Notes under the pieces: model-generated
What the model saw: the letters and a program-made list of their open reading frames with translations, nothing else
Told to the model about the DNA's origin: nothing
Database searches by the model: none
Shown here: positions 10,328 through 22,300 of the stretch, one piece after another
Numbering within the stretch: position 1 is the first letter of the stretch
How the letters are laid out: each line of letters begins with the position of its first letter
DNA from: Brachypterus glaber
Taxonomy: Eukaryota > Arthropoda > Insecta > Coleoptera > Kateretidae
Direction of reading: 5' to 3'
Length of the DNA: 64,000 nucleotides
Assembly (NCBI GenBank): GCA_958510825.1
Contig: OY294049.1
Span: 39,026,774 to 39,090,773, forward strand
Made by a program: the position numbers and the translations under genes

Positions 10328-13300
10328 TTAAACGGAAACAATCCTTGATGCTTGAATCTAAAAATAACAAACAAAAATTGTAAATTTTACAAGGAAAAAA
10401 ATAAAAATAAAAAAAAATAATTTTACAAACAAAAAAATCCCTTGATTCACATCAATTTTTGCCAAAACAATCCCAGCCGAGAGCTTTGTATAAGTTACAT
10501 AATATGATCTGTTGTTTGAAATGTTTACCTCAAAGCCCCTTCAACTCTAGTAACATTGATCTTGGACAAGTTTCTTGACAAAGTTCTTTGTAAAGAATTG
10601 GACAATTGGAGCAAGAGAATTAATCAAAATTCTGTATCCAGACTTGGGCAAGACTTTAGCAAGATTCTGGAAGCAGAGCGTTTAGCAATACTTTGTCATG
10701 TCCGTTCGTCAAGTCTGTAGCAAGAACTTGACAAGACTCTTGGTGAAGAATCTTGTCCTACTCTTGCGCGAAAAACGCTAGAGTCCATGAACGCGCACCT
10801 CTCCCTTCTTTCTCACTGATACATGGGAAATATAGCACTTCAGCGGTTATCATTTGAAATCTCGTTTATAGTCTGATCAACAAGTACGATTTGATCATGA
10901 CAGAGATCGCTTTTTATAAACCAGTACTTTTTTTGCAAATTTAATTATTAATGAAAATAATGATAAAAAAATCGATTTCTTGTCAATTTTTCTTGCTCAA
11001 GACTTGTCCAAGAATCTTGACGAAGTATCTTTGGGAACGTTCAAGTATTACGTAACGCAAATTGTACCAAAATTCATACACTTCATACCCCGGTTCTCGT
11101 ATTATTATAGATTATAGAGATTTCATATTTTGCCTACTCCCCTAGTAGGGGGTATGTTAGGGGGGGGGGGGGTAGCCAAAATATGAAATCTCTACAGCCT
11201 TGAATAACGCGAGAACCGAGGTATAAAGTGTATGAATTTTGGTACATTTTGCGTTACGTAATACTTGAACATTCCCTTTATCAATTCTTTGACAATTCTT
11301 GAGCAAGAATCTGTTGACAGTATCTTGCGCTAGAATTGTCAAAATCTGGATTTTTCGCCCGGGCCGATTTTTTGTTTTGTTTAAAGAAACATAAAAAAAG
11401 TTTTTTTTTTAATTAAATTAGGTTACCCCATTTTACCCCCTTAACCCGATTTTTCCAAAAACAACCCCAACCTAGAACTTCAGATAAGGAACCTGTCCAA
11501 ATTTGAAGTCTTTAGGTCAAATCCTTCTCGAATTTTCCGGGCAGACACATCGACAGACAGATTTTTTTTTCTAAAATCATCTTTAGACCACGGACTTTTT
11601 ATGCTATACCTACATATAGCATAAAGGTCTCAACATATGCTAAGACCTTCCAATTTCATATATCTAACTGTTTGAACCTGTTTGAATCCTTTTTTTTTGT
11701 GCGAATTGATTCGGATTGAAACAGATTAAAAATAAAATATTTTTAATCCGTTTAAATTCACAAATGCGATTCCAAAAATAGATTCAAACACTTGGATTTT
11801 ATTTTCAATCTGTTTGAATCCGCAATTTTTTATAGGGAAGACTTTTCTCGGGGAAATTAAAATAAATATTTTCCGAGTTTTACATTTCCCTATCAGACTG
11901 TTAACCGCTGGGGTGTTTTATCGAATGACGTTTGTGACGTGAGGCAAAAGGGACTTACTTGTATTGTTCCAGGTGTCTTCTTGTACTTGGGCCCAAGATA
12001 ATGTTGCCTCAGAGAAATGGCGTAAGCCCTATTTGCAACTCGTTCTACGCGAAATGTTATTTATTGGATGTATTTTCCATAGCGTGATTCATTACGAATA
12101 ACTATTGTTATTTTTGTTCTTTGGAAGCGATAGTGGCGTGAGTATCGCACCCCTGACGAATTTAACGTATTGTCCGGACCGTGTTGTTTTACGAACTCAG
12201 TCAAACTACACTGAAATATCGCTTGAAGCCAGCAACTTCAGGTAGTACGTCATGCGCGTGAAACCTTATATTTGTCCGCATAAGGGACTTATCTAAATCT
12301 ACTATATACAGGATGAAAACTAAACACAGACAGAATGTTGATTTTACTTACTGAACATTAAAAACACTAAAAATGCTAGTCCACTGAGTCTACTCAGCAT
12401 ACAAAACTCTCTACTTTGTTCTCCTCTAATTGTGAGGCCTAGAAGGGGACCTCCAATGTATTGTAAGCTGGAGATACTCAGTACTATTTGGACACCTCCA
12501 ATTATAAAACCAAGAGCGTTTAGAGAATCCGACAACACTAAAAAATATTTTAAAGTTGGCATTAAATAACAGAAAAATAAACATGCAAATATAAGTCAAA
12601 TAAATGGCCTTTCACGCAGTTCAAAAATTATCTAAATCTTTTAGTAGGTTTTAAAATATTTTGTATTTAGATATGGACTTGCATACATTTTTTTACCACT
12701 TTAATTACTCAGATAACTTGTTTTTAGATATAATCTTATCATTACGATTACTCCAGAACTATTTGAGCTAATAACTTGAAATTTAGAAAATGTATTGCTT
12801 GGATGGTAAAAAATATATTATTAAAATTTTAAGTTCTTAGTTCAAATTGTTCTCGATTAATTGTTGCTACAAGGATATGCAAAATTCCCCAACTTAAAAT
12901 TGAAAATTTTTCCAACTCTCAAGCGTGCAAAAATTTTGATGACTAAAAAATAAGGTCCTCACCCCCAACAAATTAGGACTTTTTATCAAATCAAAACTAT
13001 TTGATAAAATAAAAACTATTATTAATAATTTATTATTAAAAACTTGATGATTAAGCCAAAGTATCAGATTTTATAGAGTTTGTTTACAAAGTATACTGCG
13101 ACTCCTTCAGTGATTTACTGACGGCGTATTTCTCGAATTAATGATTGAACACAGGCCCACAAAAAAAGCCCAAAAAAAGTGGGCTGTGCTGGGGTTGAGA
13201 CTTAACTATTCTTATGTATTTTGGGATGCTGAATACGAATCTGTCATAAAAAAAGGCACTTCGTCTGCTTATTTTGTTTCTAAACTGAAAAAACTGTCTG

Positions 13301-16300
13301 GACCCACAAAAAAAGTGGTCTGTGCTGTGGTTAAGACCCACTTATTCTTATGTATTTTGGGATGCTGAACACGAATCTGTCATAAAAAAGGCACTTTATC
13401 GGCTCATTTTTTTTCTACACTGAAAAAATATTATGGGCCCACAAAAAAAGAATAGTCGTATGTGCCGGGGTTGAGACCCACCTATTCTTATGTATTTTGG
13501 GATGCTGAACACAAATCTGTCATAAAAAAGGCACTTCATGGTCTCATTTTTTTTCTACACTGGAAAAACTGTCTGGGGCCACAAAAAAAAAGAGTGGTCT
13601 GTGCTGGGGTTTAGACCCACCTATTCTTATGTATTTTAAGATGGTGAACAATAATCTGTCATAAAAAATGCACTTCAATGGCTCATTTTTTTGTTACACT
13701 GAAATAATATGAGATTTATACCATTTTAGACAGTTTTTTCAGTGTAGCAAAGAAATGAGCCCATGAAGTGCCTTTTTTATGACAGATTCGTGTTCAGCAT
13801 CCCAAAATACATAAGAATAGAACTTTTTTTATTTTGTGGGCCTGTGTTATTAATCATTATAGACGTTAATAAGCAGAATAAGTAAACAATAATTATTTTC
13901 CTGACTTTTTTATTACGACGAACATTTAGTATTTATTCACCAGGTGCTCGCGAAAGTTAGACTTATAAATAATATTTTTAAATTAACTATCGCATGGACG
14001 CTATTATTACCAGTATTCGGCGTAAACTCAGTTATGACTCATCAACGTTGAACATAAACACAGAAACATAGGCTTACTGAATAATTTTGCCGAATTATGA
14101 GGGAAATTGTTATAAATCGAAACATTTGAAGACTAATTTGTTACCCACAACAATATTAACTATACATATTATACATACGTATATATATCGGTGTTTTTCA
14201 AAGAAAAAAATGACATTCGATTTTTATCTTTTAAGAATACGAACGTTTTTAATTTTTATTTGTCGATAACTTTTTTTCCCACCTTACTCGTTTAAATGGA
14301 ATCATTAAAAAAATTAAGATAAAAAGAAATAAAAATGTAAATATTTAAAACTTCGCTAGAGTCGACGCGGCGCCTATGCGACTACTGGAAATTCGCCGAC
14401 TACTGCTTCTTACATAGTGGCGTATCTATAGATGTTTATAAACAAATATTTCAAATTGGTGTATCTCCAAAAAGTACAATAACAGCATTGAAATGGTGGT
14501 TCAGTTGGTGAACTATGGTTTAGAGTACGGATTAATAAGGTATACCCAAGATAATTATATTTATTATGTAACAATATTATTTTTTAAAATTATAAGTTTT
14601 GCGATCCCCGGGTAAATGAATACCAATTTTCCAATATTCTGAATAAATAAAAATGTTTAATTTAAAAACATTAAAGGCAAACATAAAAAATATTTTTTTA
14701 AATTTGATTAAAAATGCTGTAGAACGTTTAAAATTCATATAAATTTTAAAATAATTGAACTGATAGCATGCTAATTATAATTGCTATAGCAATTATAATT
14801 GCTATAGCAATTAAAGTGGTCCACCCAATTTTAAATCCAAGTATTTCATAAATAAACTAAATTAAATTGTTTGATATTTACAAATTTAAAAAATCTATAT
14901 AAAACATTTTACTATTAAAAACGACTTTTGTTTGATTAACGCAGTCGTCCCTCCGAAGTGACTGATCGATTTCGTGCATTTTAGCACTCTTCAGAGCCAC
15001 ATATCGGTAGTAGGGATAGCTACGAAAATCAAAACCTTTCCATTTAAAAATCGTTGTAACGAAAAGCAAAAACAGCTAGCGACATCTACTGCTAAAAGCA
15101 GAGACTGGATATCGACAGCGTGCAATAGGTTCTTGAAACCAATAACTGCTTCCTTTTTTGGACTGTCGATAGGTTTATCCAGTCTCTGCTTTTAGCAGTA
15201 GATGTCGCTAGCTGTTTTTGCTTTTCCTTACAACGATTTTTAAACTCTATATAGAGATATATGGAAAGGTTTTGATTTTCGTAGTTGTCCCTACTACCGA
15301 TATGTGGCTCTGAAGAGTGCTAAAAAGCACGAAATCGATCAGTCACTTCGGAGGGACGACTGCGTTAATCAAACAAAAGTCGTTTTAAGGAATAGTAAAA
15401 TGTTTTATATATATTTCATAAATGTTTCGTGGACCATTTCAGTTGCTCATCGGCTTATATACCCAAGTATTTGTACTTACTGAAGTATCCAAAGGACCCA
15501 ATCCAACAGAACACCCAGAGAAAAATAGGCCTTATCTGTTTATTTATGTTAATCCAATATGAAACCCCAGCAAATAAAAGACTACTCAAAGACAAAAGTC
15601 CAACAAAATCGGTCGAATTTTTAAAATTTATGTTCTGTTTTTGAAACAAATAACTAGGAAACAACGAATAAAATATGAACAGTGAAAATTTCGTTGTGAT
15701 AATCATTAACAAAGACTTGTAAAACGTAGGAGTCCATAATAAGTCCAGATTAAACATAGAAATTAAATCTCTTCTTTTTTTCAATTTGTTTGGAGAAAAC
15801 ACATTGTAGTCTGAGCATTCAACGTTGTTGGCGTCCTCAAAGGCATATGTTGTGTTATTGTTAACAGGCATATCAGAAAATAAGGGAACTGGAGTTTCAT
15901 TATTTTCGCGTTCTACGGTTATTGGTTCAGCAGCAAAAGAAGATTCGATTTTATTTTTGGCTGCTGAGTTTTCTTGTTTGATTTTCTCATCTGCAAAGGT
16001 TTCCCATTCGCTAATATTTTTTGGAGGCTCTTCTTGGTCTACAAATTTTACCCAGTTTTGTTTTGCTGTGTCCAGATTATTATTTGAAGTTTCTTCATTA
16101 TTAATGACAACTTTTTCTGTTGCATTTTCGCCGGAACTATTTTGTCGTTTTATTTGTAACTCCCTGCCGTTTTTGAAAAAAATATCTTCGTCATCTTCAG
16201 GGTGCGACTGAAAAATATGCAAGTTATTTTCTGGGGATTTTTATTTGAGGGGCATAGCAAAAACACGGGAAATTTCCTTTAAAAAAATATAGTTGACTTT

Positions 16301-19300
16301 CCATCTTGGCAAGCTGCGGACAATTTAAGTAGCTACATTTTAAATTTAAAATTTCTCGAGTCACAGGGCACCAAAATTAAAGTTTGAGCCACCGATTGAA
16401 AGGAAATTTCACCTATTTTCACAATATAGATGCATTTGGGCCCAAAAATAATAATTATGCCTTATTTTATTTACAGCGCCTGCGCTAGAATAATATTATA
16501 CGGTAGTTTCGAATTTCCCAAAATTTTCAAAAATCGTTTAGAACAAAAAATCTTGGATACAAATTTGTTTCATGAAAAAATAAACTCTTTTTTTTAAATA
16601 ACTCGAGAACGAATAATCCGATCGACTCGAAATTTTTAGGAAAAATCAGGTTTTATGAGAGAAAATTACTTTTATTATAAGGATCAATTCTACCAATTTT
16701 GAAAGTAATCCCCAACAAACAAAAAAGTTTATATTTTTACCGTGATGTAATTGTACGTTTTTTGCGATGATTTTAAATATTGTGGTTTTTTGAAGAGCAA
16801 ATTAATACCAAGTCCTTGTAATAAAATAACTTGGTACCACAATGTCACCATTAAAAAATCCTGTTTTTGCATTAGGCTATAGCCTAAACGTCCTGGGACT
16901 AGGATAAAACCCAATGCCACCACGGCTTGGGATACATGTGATAATATAATATGCTTCAGTCGAAAATATTGGGCTAGTATGATTTCACACTGGGACATTT
17001 GTATTGACGCACCAACACCTGTAAAAAATACTGCCTTAGCAAAAAAAAAACAAACTTATCCCCATAAAAAAAAGTTGATTTTTTTTTGTAATTTTTTTTA
17101 CACCAAAAATGTTTGTCAGATTTTTTAAATAATTCAGTTTTGCATAATTTTTATGAACATGTTATGTTAACTGCAGTTATAAGAAAAGTCGCACTTGCCC
17201 CATGTGTGTACAATTTCCCCACTTCACCCTACTGATATTTTGCAATTTTTGTTTTTTTTTTGCAATGGCTTGCTTAATATTGATCGCCTGGCATTTTTTT
17301 TTGCTTTAAAATATTTTTCTGAAAAAAAAATCAATTTTTTTTTAAATTTTTATTTTTAAATTTTTTTTTAGTAGGATTTATTTAATTTTTTTTTGTAACT
17401 ATGAAAGTACTTGCTATACTGTTTTGATGCACCCACCTGTTAATATCCCTGCAACAACATAGAGCGGTTTTTCAAAAGTTCCGCTCATTCCCATCCACAT
17501 TATCAGGAGACCTGCGCATGTCAAACAAGTACCTGCTGTTGCAACAAAACGAGGCCACGTGCAGTTTGTGATAAGCTTTCGGGAAGTGGGTTCTGTAAAC
17601 AATAATTTATTGTCGATAAACGACTTTGTTTGGTGAATAATTGTAAGTAAACTTGAATATTATCAAATTTATTATCATGTGTATGTGATGGTGGTATGTG
17701 ATCTACATATATTTAGAAAGATTTAGGTCACAAAATTGAAAAAATACACATTCAGTTGACATTATTATTATGAAATTATTTTTATTTGTCAACTTTCAAC
17801 AGGAAATATTAGGTATTATTAGATTGTTGCTGCATTTTTGTGACAAAACAGTTTTTTTGAAATCGAGGATGATTTTTTTTAATCTAAAACGGTAACATCT
17901 TGTTGTTAGGGCAAATTTTGCGGCAAAATACTTATCTTTAATGACCTTGGCCTGCAAAAAATGCACTCCGGAGTTCCGGATATGATGATTCATCATTGAT
18001 GAACATTAATCGGAATAAATTCAGTTATGACTCATCAACGTTGAAAAACACAGAAACATAGGTTTACGGAATAACTTTGCCGAATTATATGAGGGAAATT
18101 TTTATAAAGGTCACTAAATCCACAGAACACTAGACTAAATCGAAACATTTGACGACTAATTTGTTACACACAACAATATTGAATATACATATTAACTATA
18201 AATATGTAAATATATCGGTGTTTTTCGAAGAAAATAAAAATGTATATATTTAAAACCTCGCGTCAACAAAAGAATCGACGCGGCGCCTATGCGAGCACTG
18301 GAAATTCGCCGATGACTGATGATGAAGCTGAAGTTGCAACGTTTTTTTGCAACGAAAATTCAAATAGTATATTAAAGCACTTATTCCATAACACGTTTTT
18401 AACGCACGAGTACAAGTTTAGAAAACAAGCCGCTTGCGGCGAGTTTTTTAAAGTACTAGTGCGCTAAAAACGTGTTATGGAATAACAGCTTTAATATACT
18501 ATTTGAATTTTCGATCCAAAGAAACGTTGCAAACTTCAGCTTCATCGGATATGGGTAACTATAGTTGTTTTGTTTCTCATTATGAGTTCAATAACCCACA
18601 CGTGTTTTTTTACTTTAGACCCTATTTACAAATACAACGTGAAAACGTAAACTTAAAATTGTAAGAAACGCAGTACGCTGATTTGTTAATAAATTTCAAA
18701 GTTGAACCAATCAGCGTACTGCATTTCTTACGATTTTACGTTTACGTTTTTACGTATTTGTAAATGGGCCCTTAAATATTGGAAAATTATTTTTTGTATA
18801 AATGTCAATCCCTGCTGAAAATGACGGGTCTGGGCGGGTATAAATGGTGCATAAACCGGACTTGAGCGGATGAAATCACCCGCTCAAGTCCGGTCTATGC
18901 AACATTTATACCCGCGCAGACCCGTCATTTTCAATAGGGATGACATTAAAATTTTTAATAAAAATATGAATTTCTAAGCTATCAGATCAGAACTTTGTAT
19001 GTCACTCGAGTGAGTATCGTGATCGTGAGTAAATAATATTGCCTTCTCTAAAGTTAACCCACTCTGCCTCCAGCCTCGTGGGTTAATTTTCTCATTGGCA
19101 AAATCCTAGTTTTCTCTCTCATACCATAATAATAAATAACTATTGTCATAAAAAAGTGCTCAGTACAAGCTGTCATAAAGCAACTTTGGCTCAATTTTCG
19201 TTTATAGGAAATCTTCTATCCTTACAAACTTTTTTTTTTAGCTATATAAAATGACCTGAGCTCGAAAATAATATATATGCGGAAATGCGTCATTTTTTTT

Positions 19301-22300
19301 TCTGACCTTAAGTTTTAACAAAATTTTTGTTTTTTAACTGGTCAAATAAAGCTTGGGAAATCTGTTATCCATACAAATAAAAAACTAACTATTTTTTTTT
19401 ACTTCAGAGTACTAAAATAGTACCGTTCATTTTGTGCAAAATTATGCCGTTTTTTTTTTCTATGATCTTGACTTCGTTTTTCAAAAACGGTTCATGATAC
19501 CACCAGATTTCCCACGCTTAATTTTATCACTAAAAAGAGCATATCCGCACAAAATGGGGTGTCAAGAGTAGTCAGAAAAAAAGTTGTTTGTACTGATATT
19601 TCCCTGGTGGTATCATGGGCATTTTTGAAAAAGTCAAGGTCATAGGAGCATAAAAGTCTCTAGTTAATGTTTTGTTTGCAGGGATAACAGATTTCCCAAG
19701 CTTGATTTTACCACCAAAAGACCAAAAAATCTTGGGTCATAGAAAAAAAAACGGTACATTTCCGCAAAAAAAAAATATTTTTCTTTTTTTTTAACTGATT
19801 TCCTCTAAACGAAACTTGCCCCGGGAGGATTGGTGTAGTGGACTACCGCGTCGTACTTGACAAGTTTACTACTCAAAATAGCGTTAGTTCGATTCTCACC
19901 GGCGCCGATTTGCCTTTTTTAGTTAACTAATAATTGAAATTTAGCGAAGGCGTAAGTGAAGCGGACACTCCCTATAAATTGGTTCGAAAGTCAATTAAAG
20001 CCGGTGGTTCCCTCTACTACTAGCCCACACAAGACCTGGACTTCAGGGATGCTTAATTAAGTAGAATAGTACGAGGTTAAACAAAATGTAAATGTAAACT
20101 TTACCTATAAATTCACTTATTTTCAAAAAAATAATTGAATAAAATATTTAAAATCTTAAAATATAGGTAATATCAAATGCAAATTAAAAGAAGAAAAAAT
20201 GGCAAAGGTACGTTACTCCCTTAGCCTTAATATTAATAGAAGAAAATCCTGACTACACCCTTGCTATAACAAAAAATTTCTAAGATTTTTTTTCTTGAAA
20301 ACAATCAAAAAATTCTACTTACCAAAAAATGTCCAGCTCGCCAAAAAAAATAATGGGACATACAAAAAGGAATCATCCCACAGTCTTGGAGTTTCAATAT
20401 CCTGATATTCATCATTCTTTAATTTATTAAATTCTAGATAAATACCAAAACTCACTAACAAACTTGGAATTAAAGCCTGAAACAAAAAATTAAGGGTACT
20501 CAAATAAAACCAAGTGAAAAGTTGCAAGCACCTTGTCAAAACATCAGAACTATGCACTAATTTAAAACGTTATGAAAAGGGAAGTTGTGTGATCACGTGA
20601 ATAGGCAACCATTAATACACCTGCATAATTTATTCAACGAACTAATAACTCTTTTCTCTAGAATAGGCATTTCATTTGTAAAAACTGACAAAAACGTAGC
20701 CAACGTATACATTTGTCTGTCTTACTCGCACAGCTTTGTTCTAACAGAGACAACAATAACAGTTACTGGTAACTGTTATTGGACAGACCTGAATATACCT
20801 ACTTTTTGTTTACAAACAAACCGAGATGTTGGCTATACTTTATATTAACGGTATGCGTATTCTAGAGAAAAGGGTTGTTAGTTAGTTGAATTTATTAAAG
20901 TTTGAAAGTCTGTATTTTAAGCAGGTAAAATTCTGGTAAAAGCTAGTAAAATTCTCTATTTGACCATATATTTTTTATTTATTTAAAAAAAAATTGAGGG
21001 GGGTTAAAAATTTATATGGTGAAAAAAATTAATAAGCTCTAATATGATGTGGGAGGCATAGCGTAGTGTGGGAGGCATAGCGTAGTGGCTAGCGCGTATG
21101 CATAGCAAGTCTACTATCGTGAGTTCGATTCTCACTGGCGCCGATTTGCCTTTTTCAGTTAATTATTAATTGAAATTTGACAAAGGCGATAAGTGAAACG
21201 GACACTCTTTAGAAACTGGTTCGAAAGTCAGTATAAGCCGGTGGTTCCCTCTACTACTAGCCCACACAAGTCCTGGACTTAGGGGATGCTTAATTAAGTA
21301 GAATAGTACGAGGTTAAACAAACATGTAATGTAATGTATCACACAACCCCCTTTCTATTTAAAAAATGTTAACCCCTTGCCCTCCTGCCTCCATTGTGCC
21401 CCTAAACATATCAAATATACACCGTTTTGTGCTCCCATTAAGCTCTTATAACTTTAGTTTAAGACTTTTTTTGATATACCTTGCAGTTATTAAAATATTA
21501 AAGATTGTTATATAAGATTAAGGGGGGGGGGGGGCATGGCACACCATTGTGTTGCTTTACACTAGCCACATGTGCCTTAGGGTGGGTCAAAAAAAACGAC
21601 TATTTTTTTTACTTTTTACTCTAAAAAATCGGTTGCTAGACACCTCTAGAAAATTCTCACCAAACATGAGCTCTTAATTTTGATAAAAAGGTTCTCCGCT
21701 TTACAATTTTACATTTTTTCCTCAGTATTAGAAACTAAAATTCATATCTCTGACAACTTTTCGTTAAAAATTATCTTGAAATTTTTCGAATTATTCATCA
21801 AAAACTATTAAAATTAGTATGCATTGAAGTTTGACGATGAATATCTTTTAAACGCTTAATTTAATCGACAAATCATAAGAGACCATTTTTGTAAAGCAGT
21901 TAATTTCCTACAAAACTATGAATTGCGCAATTCATAACAATTTTTTGTAAGTAATAATCAAACTTTAACCTTTGATATCTTTTAAACCGTGAGGTTTACG
22001 AAAAAATTGTAGGAGACCTTTTTTGTAGAGCGTTCGATTTCCTACAAGAATATGAGGAGAGATACTTTTTAACGAACAGTTGTCAGAGATATGAATTTTT
22101 GTGTCTAATACTGAGGAAAAAATGGAAAATTGTAAAGCGGAGAACCTTTTTATCAAAATTAAGAGCTCATATTTGGTGAGAATTTTCTAGAGGTGTCTAA
22201 CAACCGATTTTTCAGAGTATAAAGTAAAAGAAAAAGTAGTCGGTTTTTTTGACCCACCCTAATGTGCCTACTAAAAAGAAATGTCCTATATAAAACCTAA

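Noticed and set aside
15825..16211. Plus-strand open frame of 128 codons
   Set aside because: It is antisense to the transporter exon 16207-15481, which has correct splice sites and a phase that fits its neighbours.
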